64,000 bases of DNA from Thermobifida alba (GCF_023208015.1 NZ_CP051627.1:868001-932000), one strand, 5' to 3'. Counted from the stretch's first letter, positions 9,232 to 19,330 are shown. Program-made: numbers and translations. Notes: a model not told the origin generated them from the sequence alone.

Positions 9232-10155
9232 GTGCTCGATGCGGTCGACGCGGCGCTCGTGCGGGCGCTGCAGGGGGACGGAAGAGCGACCTATCAGGCC
9301 CTGGCGGACCGGGTGGGGCTGTCGCGTACGGCGGTCCGGGCCCGGGTCAGGCACCTCATCGCGACCGGAGCGATCCGGATCGTCGGGGTGCTGCACGCCG
9401 GTGTCATGGGAATGGAGGTGTTCGGACACATTTCACTCCGTGTTTGCGGACCGGTTCGCCCGGTGATAGAGGAACTGGTCCAGCGCGAGGCGGTGGTCTT
9501 CACCGCGCAGACCGCCGGGCGCTTCCCCGTGGTGGCGCACGTGCGGGTCCGCGACGACAACGCGCTGGCCGCCGAACTCACCCAGGTGCGGAAGATCCCC
9601 GGAGTCGTCGAAGCGGAGGTCTTCCGCGGCGACCAGATCGCCAAGGACGAGTACTCCAGCGTGCGGCCGCTGCGGGAGGTCTCCATCGACCCGCTGGACT
9701 GGCGGCTGGTGCGCTGCCTGCAGGCCGACGGGCGGGCCTCCTACGCCGACCTCGCCCGGACCGTGGGCCTGTCCCAGGCCGCGGCGCGCTCCCGGGTGGT
9801 CCGGCTGATCGACGCGGGCGTCATCCACGTCACGGCACTCATCGAGGCCTCGGCGGTCGGGGTGACCGAGCGGCTGGGCTTCGGACTGCGCTGCCGCGGC
9901 GACGCGTCGGCGCTGGCGGGCGGCCTGGCCTCGCTCACCGGGGTGTCGTTCGCGGCCACCGGGTTCGGCAGTTACGACATCGTCGGCGGGGTCACCGCGG
10001 CCGACCGGCGCACCATCGTGGAGACGCTGGAGACGATCCGCCGCTCCCCCGAGGTCAGCTACACCGAGACCTGGGATTACCTGGCGGTGGCCAAGGAGCG
10101 GCAGCGCATCGACGGCCAGTCCTACACGGCCGTTCCGCAGCCCCGCGGGGGGTGA
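9232..10155 (+). CDS. Tandem Lrp/AsnC-family transcriptional regulator
   Basis: A 307-residue regulator made of two complete Lrp/AsnC units in one chain. Unit 1 has an HTH near residues 1-60 (L-Q-G-D-G-R-A-T-Y-Q-A-L-A-D-R-V-G-L-S) and unit 2 near residues 155-210 (L-Q-A-D-G-R-A-S-Y-A-D-L-A-R-T-V-G-L-S), each followed by a RAM-like ligand-binding domain. Ordinary Lrp proteins are about 150 residues. The GTG at 9232 is preferred because GAAAGG lies 9 nt upstream; an ATG at 9196 would add 12 residues. No metabolic target is adjacent, so the effector is unknown. Confidence 0.82.
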   Translation: MLDAVDAALVRALQGDGRATYQALADRVGLSRTAVRARVRHLIATGAIRIVGVLHAGVMGMEVFGHISLRVCGPVRPVIEELVQREAVVFTAQTAGRFPVVAHVRVRDDNALAAELTQVRKIPGVVEAEVFRGDQIAKDEYSSVRPLREVSIDPLDWRLVRCLQADGRASYADLARTVGLSQAAARSRVVRLIDAGVIHVTALIEASAVGVTERLGFGLRCRGDASALAGGLASLTGVSFAATGFGSYDIVGGVTAADRRTIVETLETIRRSPEVSYTETWDYLAVAKERQRIDGQSYTAVPQPRGG

Positions 10156-10234
10156 GCCGGAACGGCGCGCCGCCGCCGGAGCGGAGCGGTCCGGGCCCGC
10201 CGGTCGGCGGTTCCGGCGGCGGCGCGCCGCCCGC

Positions 10235-11218
10235 TCAGTCCGCCGTGCCGCCGGGAGCGGGCGCTTCGGCGCCGCGGCCGCGCGCGTACAGCCGGGCCAC
10301 CACGTCCTCGATGTCGGGCTCGCGCAGCGTCAGGTCGGCCACGGCGTGGGACCGGGAGAGGGCCGCGATCACCTCCGCCGGGTTGGCCGACAGCTCCAGC
10401 CACTGGCGCGGCCCCTCGACACGCACCGTGCGCGCCCCCGCGACCTCGACCGGGTCGGCCGGGGCCGCCAGGTCCACCACCAGGACGCGCGGCGTGGGCG
10501 CGGTGGCCCGCAGCCCGTCCAGGCCGCCGTCGAAGACCAGCCGGCCGTGGTCGATCACCACCACCCGGCGGCACAGCCGCTCCACGTCGCCCAGGTCGTG
10601 CGTGGTCAGCAGGATCGTGGTGCCCCGTTCGGCGTTGCGGCGCAGCAGGAACTCCCGGATCGCGGACCTGCTCACCACGTCCAGCCCGATCGTCGGCTCG
10701 TCCAGCACCAGCAGGCCGGGGTCGTGCAGCAGCGCCGCCGCGAGGTCGCCGCGCATGCGCTGGCCCAGGCTGAGCTGGCGCACCGGGGTGCCCAGGAACG
10801 GCCCCAGGTCCAGCAGGTCGACCAGTTCGGCCAGCCGGGCGGAGTGGGTCGCGGCGTCCACCCGGTACAGGTGGCGGGTCAGGGCGAGGCTGTCGCGCAG
10901 CGGCAGGTCCCACCACAGCGCCGTCCGCTGCCCGAACACCACGCCGACGCGCGCGGCCAGCCGGGTGCGGTGCCGGGCCGGCTCCAGGCCGCACACCCGC
11001 AGCCGCCCCCGGGTGGGGGTGAGGACGCCGGTGAGCATCTTCATCGTGGTGGACTTGCCCGCCCCGTTGGGGCCCAGGTAGCCGACGATCTCGCCGGGGG
11101 CCACCGAGAACGTCACGTCGTGCACCGCGTTCACCCGCTCGCGTCTGCGGCGCAGCAGCGGACCGGTGGTGCGGACGAAGTCGCGGCCCAGGCCGCGGGC
11201 GTCGACGACGGGCTCCAA
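10235..11218 (-). CDS. ABC transporter ATP-binding protein (ABC-2 exporter)
   Basis: A 327-residue ATPase with Walker A G-P-N-G-A-G-K-S-T near residue 45, signature L-S-L-G-Q-R-M-R and Walker B L-L-V-L-D-E-P-T-I-G-L-D, and the switch histidine in T-T-H-D-L. It pairs with the two ABC-2 permeases directly upstream, forming an exporter of the COG4586/COG4587/COG3694 type, whose substrates in other bacteria are mostly unknown. There is no good ATG or GTG near the protein start; the TTG at 11218 lies 6 nt after GGGAG and just beyond the permease stop, so I take it as the start. Confidence 0.85.
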   Translation of the reverse strand: MEPVVDARGLGRDFVRTTGPLLRRRRERVNAVHDVTFSVAPGEIVGYLGPNGAGKSTTMKMLTGVLTPTRGRLRVCGLEPARHRTRLAARVGVVFGQRTALWWDLPLRDSLALTRHLYRVDAATHSARLAELVDLLDLGPFLGTPVRQLSLGQRMRGDLAAALLHDPGLLVLDEPTIGLDVVSRSAIREFLLRRNAERGTTILLTTHDLGDVERLCRRVVVIDHGRLVFDGGLDGLRATAPTPRVLVVDLAAPADPVEVAGARTVRVEGPRQWLELSANPAEVIAALSRSHAVADLTLREPDIEDVVARLYARGRGAEAPAPGGTAD

Positions 11219-11220
11219 GG

Positions 11221-12027
11221 TCAACTCCCGGTGGATCGGTAGTGGCGCAGTCCCGCGCGCCAGGCCAGGGCGGCCAGGACGCATCCGAGCACGGCCACGG
11301 CGGGGCAGAGGTGGCGCAGTCCCGGCCACAGGCCCAGCGGGTCGGGCCGGTCGAGCAGGTACAGGGCGGGCTGGTAGCTGACGAAGGCCAGCGGCACCAC
11401 GAAGGTCACCGCACGCACCACGGCGCGGGGGTAGAGCGACAGCGGGTACTCGGTCAGCGCCTGGCCGCCGTAGGTGACGGAGTGGGCGAGCTGCCGCGCC
11501 TCGGTGACGAAGAACTGCAGGCACGCCCCGGCCAGCCAGACCGCGCAGCACAGGGCGGTGCCCGAGGCGAGCAGGACGGCCAGCGCGGCGACGCGCCCGG
11601 CCGTCCACTCCACGCCCGCCGAGGCCAGGCCGACCGCCAGCGCGGCCACGCCGGGCACGACCGAGCCGACCCGCCGCGGGGAGAAGCCGTCGGTGGCCAG
11701 CTGCACCAGCGGGGCGACCGGGCGCACCAGCATGACGTCGAAGGAGCCGTCGCGGATGTGCTCCCCGAGCCGTTCGGTGTTGCCCAACAGCAGGTCGGCC
11801 GTCCGGAACGAGGTCACGGCCAGCCCGTAGACCAGCAGCGCCTCGGCCAGGGTGAAGCCGCCGAGCGCCTCGGTGTGCCCGAACACGAAGAGCAGGGCCA
11901 CCAGTTCGGAGCCGATCGCGCCGAGCTGGGCCAGTGTCAGCAGCGTCAGCGACACCGGGTACTGCGCGGCGGCGCGGCACCACGCCCACACCAGCAGCGC
12001 GTAGGGGGCCAGGACGCGGTCAACCAC
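11221..12027 (-). CDS. ABC-2 type permease (COG3694-like)
   Basis: A 268-residue integral membrane protein with about six hydrophobic segments and the R-D-G-S-F-D-V-M-L-V-R-P motif typical of the DUF990/COG3694 permease family, always found next to a COG4587 permease and an ATPase. The GTG start at 12027 lies inside the end of the preceding permease gene (8-bp overlap), and the ATPase begins immediately after its stop, so the three genes are translationally linked. Export substrate unknown. Confidence 0.8.
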   Translation of the reverse strand: MVDRVLAPYALLVWAWCRAAAQYPVSLTLLTLAQLGAIGSELVALLFVFGHTEALGGFTLAEALLVYGLAVTSFRTADLLLGNTERLGEHIRDGSFDVMLVRPVAPLVQLATDGFSPRRVGSVVPGVAALAVGLASAGVEWTAGRVAALAVLLASGTALCCAVWLAGACLQFFVTEARQLAHSVTYGGQALTEYPLSLYPRAVVRAVTFVVPLAFVSYQPALYLLDRPDPLGLWPGLRHLCPAVAVLGCVLAALAWRAGLRHYRSTGS

Positions 12028-12805
12028 CCTGGACCACCACCCTGCGCCTGGCCCGCGCCCCCAGCACCGCGCCCAGCACCAGCAGCGCCGCGGCCCACAG
12101 CGCCTGGTGGAGCAGGCCGACCGCGGTGCCGGTGCGGCCCAGGAACACCTCGGCGGGGATCTGCACCAGCGCCGCCCACGGCAGCAGGCGCAGCACCGCG
12201 GCCGCGGCGTCGGGAAACAGGGTGAGCGGCAGCAGCATGCCGGAGCAGAACGGCCCCAGCAGCCAGCCGACGGACTCCACGCCCCTGCTGTCGCCCAGCC
12301 AGAACGCGCTCAGCGCGTACAGGTGGCGCAGCCCGAACCCGACCAGCGCGGCCAGCACGGCGGAGGCCGGCAGGACGGCCCAGCGCAGCGGGTCGGCGGG
12401 CAGCGGCAGCGCGAACAGCACCGCGCCGGAGGCGAACGTGGGAACGCTGCGGACCAGCAGGCCGAACACGGCGCGGCCCAGGTCCTGGGCGAGCCACCAG
12501 AGCAGGGGGTCGACCGGACGCAGCAGGTCCGCGGCGACCGACCCGTCACGGACGCGTCCGCCCACGTCCAGTGGCGGGCCGAAGATCGCGGTGACGCCGA
12601 TCAGCGCCTGGGCGACGAACACCTGGGTGACGGCGTCGGCGGCGGTGTAGCCGTTGATGCGGGGGCGCGCGTCGAACACCGCCAGCAGGACCAGGGCGTT
12701 GACCACGCCGAAGACGCAGTTGACGACGATGGCGGAGAGGGTCGCCGCCCGGTAGGTGGAATGGCGGCGCAGCCCGAGGGCGAACACCGCGCAGAAGACC
12801 CGCAC
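12020..12805 (-). CDS. ABC-2 type permease (COG4587-like)
   Basis: A 261-residue membrane protein with about six hydrophobic segments. It has the related motif R-D-G-S-V-A-A-D-L-L-R-P (residues near 86-97), paralogous to the one in its partner, so the pair probably forms a heterodimeric membrane domain. The GTG start follows AAGGAG by 8 nt. It is the first gene of the exporter operon, with about 200 bp of untranslated DNA before it that contains no recognisable gene. Confidence 0.8.
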   Translation of the reverse strand: MRVFCAVFALGLRRHSTYRAATLSAIVVNCVFGVVNALVLLAVFDARPRINGYTAADAVTQVFVAQALIGVTAIFGPPLDVGGRVRDGSVAADLLRPVDPLLWWLAQDLGRAVFGLLVRSVPTFASGAVLFALPLPADPLRWAVLPASAVLAALVGFGLRHLYALSAFWLGDSRGVESVGWLLGPFCSGMLLPLTLFPDAAAAVLRLLPWAALVQIPAEVFLGRTGTAVGLLHQALWAAALLVLGAVLGARARRRVVVQGG

Positions 12806-13014
12806 GTGCCGTACTCCTTGGAAGACCTCTTGACAAGGGAAGGGGCACGTCCCTGCGCGGAGCGCAGCAGGTCCGGGTCGCCGCGGGCGAAGATCCTAGC
12901 ACGTCCCGGAGGAGGACGGAGATGGCTGACCGGAACGGGTTGGACACCCTGCGTGAGGGGCGGTGGGCGGGGCGGGACCGGAGAGGGAAGGCAGGGGAAG
13001 GCTCCCGCCCGGGC

Positions 13015-13704
13015 TCAGGGGCCGGCCTGGGTGACCAGTTCGTCCAGGTAGCAGGCGGCCTCGCGCAGCGCGCCGTCGGCGTCGCCCGCGTGGATGGCGT
13101 CGGCCAGCCGCTGGTGGTCCAGGGCGGGGTCCTCGGTGAGGGCCTCGGGGGCCTCCTCGTACACCGTGTGCGCGATGCTCTCGTAGACGGCCTGGGCGAT
13201 GTCGTCGTACAGCTCGATGAGCAGCGAGTTGTGCGTGGCCGCCACCACCGCCTTGTGGAAGGCGAAGTCGGCCTCGACGAACGCCTGCATGTCGCGGGAG
13301 CGCCAGGCGGCCAGCCGCTCGCCCATCGCGGTGTCGATGGCGGCGAGGTCGTCGTCGGTGTGGCGGAGCGCGGCCAACCGGGCGGCCTCCAGTTCCAGGG
13401 CGCGGCGTACCTCGAAGTTCTCCCGCAGTTCGGAGCGTTTGAGGCGGCGGCGCAGCGCGCCGCCCAGTTCGCTGGAGGCGCGCACGAAGGTGCCCGCCCC
13501 CTGGCGGATCTCCAGCAGGCCGGTGTGGGCGAGCGCCCGTACGGCCTCGCGTACGGTGTTGCGGCCGACTTCGAGCTGGTCGGACAGTTCGGCCTCGGTG
13601 GGGATGCGGTCGCCGATCGACCACTCGCCCGAGTCGATCTGCGCTTTCAGCTGGGTGATGACCTGGTCGACAAGTCCGGTGCGACGCGTCGAGGCGAGGG
13701 GCAC
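13015..13704 (-). CDS. GntR-family regulator, FadR subfamily
   Basis: A 229-residue repressor-type protein. Residues 10-75 form the winged HTH (G-D-R-I-P-T-E-A-E-L-S-D-Q-L-E-V-G-R-N-T-V-R-E-A-V-R-A-L), and the all-helical FCD ligand domain follows, with the metal-binding D/H/H pattern (D-F-A-F-H-K-A-V-V, and H-Q-R-L-A-D-A-I-H near residue 200). The GTG start follows TAGGAGGT. It is divergent from an MFS exporter across 128 bp, an arrangement that usually means the regulator controls the transporter and itself. The effector is not evident. Confidence 0.87.
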   Translation of the reverse strand: MPLASTRRTGLVDQVITQLKAQIDSGEWSIGDRIPTEAELSDQLEVGRNTVREAVRALAHTGLLEIRQGAGTFVRASSELGGALRRRLKRSELRENFEVRRALELEAARLAALRHTDDDLAAIDTAMGERLAAWRSRDMQAFVEADFAFHKAVVAATHNSLLIELYDDIAQAVYESIAHTVYEEAPEALTEDPALDHQRLADAIHAGDADGALREAACYLDELVTQAGP

Positions 13705-13832
13705 GCGCTACCTCCTAGGGGATGTCCGTTACCGCGGGAGCTTAGACCAAGTCTCTCGCGGGGAGTGGCTCTTGGCGACCGGTACGTTACCCTCTAGAAG
13801 ATATCCGATCATCCTATCAATCGGGGGAGCGT

Positions 13833-15053
13833 GTGACGCCGAGAACGGGGACGGCGCGCCGGGTGTGGTGGCTGCTGGCCGCAGGAGTGGTCCTGGCCGC
13901 GCTCAACCTGCGCACGGCGATCACCAGCGTCGGACCGCTGCTGGCGGAGATCACCGCCGAACTGCGGATGTCGCCGGCCACGGCCGGGCTGCTCACCACG
14001 CTGCCGGTGCTGTGCTTCGCGGCCTTCGGCGCGCTCACCCCCGCCCTGCTGCGCCGCTGGGGCGAGCACCGCGTGCTGCTCTCCTCCCTGGTCGCGCTCA
14101 CCGCGGGCCTGGCCGGCCGGGTCCTGGTCGGCGACCAGTGGCTGTTCCTGGCGCTGAGCTCCCTGGCGCTGGCCGGCGGCGCGGTCGGCAACGTGCTGCT
14201 GCCCACCCTGGTCAAACAGCACTTCCCGGACCGGGTGGGGGCGCTGACCGCCGCCTACACCACCGCGATGGCGCTGGGCACCACCGCGGCGGCCGCCGCC
14301 ACCGTCCCCGTCGCCACCGCCTTCGGCGGCGACTGGCGCCCCGCGCTGGGCGGCTACGCCCTGCTCGGCCTGGTCGCGGCCGTGCCCTGGATCGCGGCGC
14401 TGCGCCACGAGCCGCCACGGGACGCGCGGGACCGGGCGATGAGCGTGCGCGCGGTCCTGGGCACCGCCCTGGGCTGGCAGAGCGTCCTGTTCTTCGCCAC
14501 CCAGTCGGCCGTCGCCTACATCATGTTCGGCTGGTTCGCGCACCTGCTGCGCGACCACGGCATGCCCGCCCCCGAGGCCGGCCTGGTGCTGTCGTACCTG
14601 ACGGCGCTGTCGATCCCCGCCTCGCTGGCGGTGCCCGCGCTGGTGGCCCGGCTGCGCAACCAGTGGCCCCTGGTCGCCCTCTTCGTCCTCTGCTACCTGG
14701 TCGGATTCGCCGGACTGCTCACGGCCCCGGTCGGCGGCGCGTGGCTGTGGGCCACCCTCATCGGAACGGGCATGGCCTCCTTCCCCCTGGCGCTGACCTT
14801 CTTCGGACTGCGCGCCCGCAGCCCGCAGGGCACCGCGGCGCTGTCGGCCGCCACCCAGGGCGTCGGCTACCTGCTGGCCGGGACCGGGCCGCTCCTCTTC
14901 GGCCTGCTGCGGGAGGCCAGCGGGGACTGGCGGCTGTCGATCGCCCTGCTGGTGGTGCTCGCGCTGACCCACGGCGGCTGCGGCGTGCTCCTCAGCCGCC
15001 CCCGCCACATCGAGGGGGCCGTGGGGGGCGAGCCGGTCGCCGCGGGCCGCTGA
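13833..15053 (+). CDS. MFS transporter, CynX/NimT-like
   Basis: A 406-residue major facilitator protein with 12 hydrophobic segments. N-L-R-T-A-I-T-S-V-G-P-L-L in the first helix is the signature of the CynX/NimT (cyanate transporter-like, YeaN) branch, whose members move small organic solutes such as 2-nitroimidazole or cyanate. The GTG start at 13833 is preceded by CGGGGGAGC. It is divergent from the FadR-type regulator; YeaN/YeaM-like pairs in other bacteria have the same layout with different regulators. Substrate unknown. Confidence 0.82.
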   Translation: MTPRTGTARRVWWLLAAGVVLAALNLRTAITSVGPLLAEITAELRMSPATAGLLTTLPVLCFAAFGALTPALLRRWGEHRVLLSSLVALTAGLAGRVLVGDQWLFLALSSLALAGGAVGNVLLPTLVKQHFPDRVGALTAAYTTAMALGTTAAAAATVPVATAFGGDWRPALGGYALLGLVAAVPWIAALRHEPPRDARDRAMSVRAVLGTALGWQSVLFFATQSAVAYIMFGWFAHLLRDHGMPAPEAGLVLSYLTALSIPASLAVPALVARLRNQWPLVALFVLCYLVGFAGLLTAPVGGAWLWATLIGTGMASFPLALTFFGLRARSPQGTAALSAATQGVGYLLAGTGPLLFGLLREASGDWRLSIALLVVLALTHGGCGVLLSRPRHIEGAVGGEPVAAGR

Positions 15054-15059
15054 GCCGAC

Positions 15060-15878
15060 TCAGGCGCCGGGCAGCCAGTCGAGGCGGCCGATGAGGTACA
15101 CCGAGCCCACGAACGCCACGACGTCGATCAGCGCGTGCGCCACCACCAGCGGCATGACCCGGCCGAAGCGGCGGTGGAACCAGCAGAACACCAGCCCCAT
15201 CACCAGGTTGCCGACGAACATGCCCACCCCCTGGTAGAGGTGGTAGAAGGCGCGCAGCACCGCGGAGGCCGCCGCCGCGCGCACCGGCGACCAGCCGAGC
15301 CGCTCCAGCCGCAGCAGCAGGTAGCCGACCACGACGACCTCCTCCAGCACGCCGTTCTTGACCGCCTGCAGGACCAGGACCGCGTGCTGCCACCAGTGCC
15401 CGTGCAGGGTGCTCGGCGCGATGGGGCGGTTGACGCCCAGCTGCACCGACACCAGGTAGACCACCAGGCCGCCCAGGCCGATGCCCGCGGCCAGCAGGAC
15501 GCCCCAGCCCAGGTCGAAACCGGGGCGGCGCAGGTCGAAGCCGATCGTCCGGGCCGACTCGCCGGACCGGTGCAGCAGGTACAGCACCAGGGCCACCGGG
15601 GCGAACGCGAACAGCAGCCGGTACAGCTGCCAGGACAGGTCCAGCCAGGGGCGTTCGGCGTCGGCGGCCGAGGTCACCAGGCTCGCGGTCTGCTCGGAGA
15701 GGGCCGCCGGCGCGGTGAGCGCACCGACGAAGGAGATCGTCGCGGCCACCGCCGAGGCGCCCAGCGACAGGGCCAGGACGCAGCAGACCTCCACCCAGAG
15801 CGTCCGGCGCGTCGGCGGGGCGGGGGCGCTCGGGGCGGAGGGGGAGCCGTCGGCGGGGTTCAGGGTCGGTTCGGCCAT
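15060..15878 (-). CDS. CPBP-family intramembrane metalloprotease
   Basis: A 272-residue protein with about eight membrane segments. The three CPBP (Abi/CAAX-like) motifs are recognisable: E-E near residue 175 with an arginine further along the helix (G-V-L-E-E-V-V-V-V-G-Y-L-L-L-R), F-Y-H near residue 213, and H-A-L-I-D-V near 249. These proteases act inside the membrane; in bacteria they have been tied to prenyl-protein processing, bacteriocin immunity and sigma/anti-sigma control, and no substrate is obvious here. The ATG at 15878 is chosen because upstream sequence enters the repeat region. Its stop lies 6 bp after the convergent MFS gene. Confidence 0.78.
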   Translation of the reverse strand: MAEPTLNPADGSPSAPSAPAPPTRRTLWVEVCCVLALSLGASAVAATISFVGALTAPAALSEQTASLVTSAADAERPWLDLSWQLYRLLFAFAPVALVLYLLHRSGESARTIGFDLRRPGFDLGWGVLLAAGIGLGGLVVYLVSVQLGVNRPIAPSTLHGHWWQHAVLVLQAVKNGVLEEVVVVGYLLLRLERLGWSPVRAAAASAVLRAFYHLYQGVGMFVGNLVMGLVFCWFHRRFGRVMPLVVAHALIDVVAFVGSVYLIGRLDWLPGA

Positions 15879-15938
15879 GCCCGAATTCTGCCAGCGGAGC
15901 CGACGGGGCGGCCGCGGCGCCGGGGCCGGAAACGGAGA

Positions 15939-16273
15939 GGGCCGCCGGCCCCGCGGGTGACACGGGAACCGCGGGGCCGGCGGCGGGACGTCCGTCCCAC
16001 CCGCGCCCCAGCCACGAAAGCGGGGGCGGGACGGACGTCGGGGGAAGACCGCGACGTCAGTGAGCCGCTGAGCGCCGGTCTTCCTCGGGGGGAGGGAGGT
16101 CCGGGGGCCGCCGGCCCCGCGGGTGACACGGGAGCCGCAGGGCCGGCGGCGGGACGTCCGTCCCACCCGCGCCCCAGCCACGAAAGCGGGGGCGGGACGG
16201 ACGTCGGGGGAAGACCGCGACGTCAGTGAGCCGCTGAGCGCCGGTCTTCCTCGGGGGGAAGGTCTGGGGGCGC
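15939..16273. repeat. Two tandem 166-bp structured repeats downstream of aceA
   Basis: Unit 1 (about 15939-16106) and unit 2 (about 16107-16273) are nearly identical; over the first 150 bases I count only two substitutions. Each unit carries three inverted repeats: GCCGCCGGCCCCGCGG with its complement (perfect in unit 1, one change in unit 2), GACGTCCGTCCC with its complement around a 29-nt interior, and GAAGACC...GGTCTTC around a smaller TCAGTG...CGCTGA pair. It lies between the aceA stop and the CPBP start. It may be a doubled terminator/processing element or a small lineage-specific repeat. It encodes no convincing protein. Confidence 0.8.
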
Positions 16274-16316
16274 ACCGGGCGGGGGAGGGGCCGCCCGGTG
16301 CGCGGGGGACGGGGAA

Positions 16317-17606
<1,290 letters not shown>

Positions 17607-17712
17607 GGTCTTCCCGCCTTACGAGTCTGATCCCCTGGTAAGTCCACCGGCTGGAGAGCCCCCACGTCAGGTGGTGCGGTTCGCGGTTCGTTCCCCGCCG
17701 GTGATCACCATT

Positions 17713-17765
17713 CTTCGCAAACTTCCACGGTTCTTCGAGCCGGATTCGGGTGAAGATTTGCAGTT
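17713..17765. promoter_or_regulatory. Candidate RamB-type operator pair
   Basis: Between aceA and its divergent regulator are two copies of a GCAAA/TTTGC core in opposite orientation: CTTCGCAAACTTCC at 17713-17726 and GAAGATTTGCAGTT at 17752-17765. They resemble the A-rich/TTTGC site I recall for Corynebacterium RamB. The second copy lies just upstream of the regulator's -10, so binding could repress both genes. Confidence 0.45.
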
Positions 17766-17772
17766 TTTTCCC

Positions 17773-17778
17773 TATGAT
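17773..17778 (+). promoter_or_regulatory. -10 hexamer of the RamB-like gene (leaderless)
   Basis: TATGAT lies exactly 6 nt before the ATG at 17785. Transcription starting at the usual 6-7 nt would begin at the A of the start codon, and no ribosome binding site is present. The -35 (GTGAAG, 17750-17755, 17-nt spacing) is weak. Confidence 0.6.
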
Positions 17779-17784
17779 GAACGC

Positions 17785-19254
17785 ATGCCGTACTTTGGGA
17801 CTGAAGAAATACCGACTTTGCCGGGTGACCTAGATCTCGTCACCTTTGGCCAGCGACTCCGGCATCTTCGCCGTTCCCGCAACATGACACTGGCTGAGCT
17901 GGGAGAACGCGTGGGACGCGCGCCGTCGCAGCTGTCACTGCTGGAGAACGGCAAGCGGGAGCCCAAGCTCTCCCTGCTCACCGCGCTGGCCAAGGTGCTG
18001 GACGTCTCGGTGGAGGAGCTGCTCTCCCGCCAGCCCCCCAGCCGCCGCGCCCAGCTGGAGATCACGCTGGAGGAGGCCCAGCGGGACCCGCTGTACCAGT
18101 CCCTCAACCTGCCCCACCTCAAGGTCGGCAAGCGGGTGCCCAACGACGTGCTGGAGCACATCGTCGGCCTGTACGAGGAGCTGAAGCGGCGCGAGACCAA
18201 GCCGACCACCACCCCGGAGGAGGCCCGCCGCGCCAACGCCGACCTGCGCCGCCTGATGAGCGAGCGCGACAACTACTTCCCCGAGATCGAGAAGGCCGCC
18301 CAGCAGACCCTGGACGCGGTGGGCTACCGCGGCGGCGCGCTGTCGCAGGGGATGATCCTGTCGATGGTCGCCCACCACGGGTTCACCCTGCGCTACGTCC
18401 CCGACCTGCCGCGCTCGGTGCGCTCGGTCACCGACACCCGCAACCGCCGCATCTACCTCAAGCGCGAGTCGCTGGGCATGCACACGCCCCGCACCATCCT
18501 GCTGCAGACGCTGGGGCACTTCGTGCTCGGCCACACCCCGCCCCGCGACTTCGCCGACTTCCTGCGCCAGCGGGTGGAGGCCAACTACTTCGCCGCCGCG
18601 GTGCTGATCCCCGAGTCCACCGCCGTGCCGTTCCTGGCCGACGCCAAGCAGGTGCGCGACCTGTCGGTGGAGGACCTGCGCGACGTCTACGCCGTCTCCT
18701 ACGAGATGGCCGCGCACCGGTTCACCAACCTGGCCACCCGCCACCTCGACCTCGTCTGCCACTTCATCCGCAACGACGAGACCGGCATCATCTACAAGGC
18801 GTACCAGAACGACGGGCTGATCTTCCCCACCGACGACACCGGCGCGGTGGAGGGCCAGCGGCTGTGCCGCTACTGGTCGGGACGGCAGGTCTTCGCCTCG
18901 CCCGACCGCTACTCCATCTACTACCAGTACACCGACAAGCCCAACGGCACCCACTGGTGCGTGGCGCACGTCGACCCCAGCCGGGAGCGCAACTTCGCGA
19001 TCACCCTGGGCGTGCCCTACAAGGAGTCGCGCTGGTTCCGCGGCCGGGAGACCACCAACCGCACCAAGTCGGAGTGCCCGGTCGGCGAGTGCTGCGTGCG
19101 GCCGCCCTCGGAGCTGGCCTCCCGCTGGGAGGGCAACGTCTGGCCCTCGGCGCGCGCCCACTCCCACGTCCTGGCCGCGCTGCCCACCGGCCAGTTCCCC
19201 GGGGTCGACGAGACCGACGTCTACACCTTCCTGGAGAAGTACGAGATCGCCTAG
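17785..19254 (+). CDS. ramB: RamB-like short-chain fatty acyl transcriptional regulator
   Basis: A 489-residue regulator. An Xre-type HTH occupies about residues 18-75 (F-G-Q-R-L-R-H-L-R-R-S-R-N-M-T-L-A-E-L-G-E-R-V-G). The middle contains an IrrE/ImmA-like segment with L-G-H-F-V-L-G-H, a degenerate form of the HExxH helix, followed by N-Y-F-A-A-A-V-L-I-P. The C-terminus has the short-chain fatty acyl regulator domain, including the cysteine cluster E-C-P-V-G-E-C-C-V-R-P. RamB/PrpC2-type proteins of this architecture control acetate and propionate metabolism. The start at 17785 is set by the -10 hexamer 6 nt upstream. It is divergent from aceA, its probable target. Confidence 0.88.
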   Translation: MPYFGTEEIPTLPGDLDLVTFGQRLRHLRRSRNMTLAELGERVGRAPSQLSLLENGKREPKLSLLTALAKVLDVSVEELLSRQPPSRRAQLEITLEEAQRDPLYQSLNLPHLKVGKRVPNDVLEHIVGLYEELKRRETKPTTTPEEARRANADLRRLMSERDNYFPEIEKAAQQTLDAVGYRGGALSQGMILSMVAHHGFTLRYVPDLPRSVRSVTDTRNRRIYLKRESLGMHTPRTILLQTLGHFVLGHTPPRDFADFLRQRVEANYFAAAVLIPESTAVPFLADAKQVRDLSVEDLRDVYAVSYEMAAHRFTNLATRHLDLVCHFIRNDETGIIYKAYQNDGLIFPTDDTGAVEGQRLCRYWSGRQVFASPDRYSIYYQYTDKPNGTHWCVAHVDPSRERNFAITLGVPYKESRWFRGRETTNRTKSECPVGECCVRPPSELASRWEGNVWPSARAHSHVLAALPTGQFPGVDETDVYTFLEKYEIA

Positions 19255-19276
19255 TCCGCGGGCGGAGGAGGAAGTC

Positions 19277-19310
19277 GGGGGTGGTTCCGGCAGGCGCCGG
19301 AGCCACCCCC
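19277..19310 (+). terminator. Stem-loop after the RamB-like gene
   Basis: A 14-bp stem beginning GGGGGTGGTTCCGG with a CAGGCG loop, 23 bp after the stop. One pair is U-G only when read on the plus strand. No T-run follows. Confidence 0.55.
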
Positions 19311-19330
19311 GTGTCATGACCCCGAACACA

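Noticed and set aside
15939-16273. CRISPR array or transposon end
   Set aside because: Only two 166-bp units with no spacers, no cas genes, no transposase and no target-site duplication visible.
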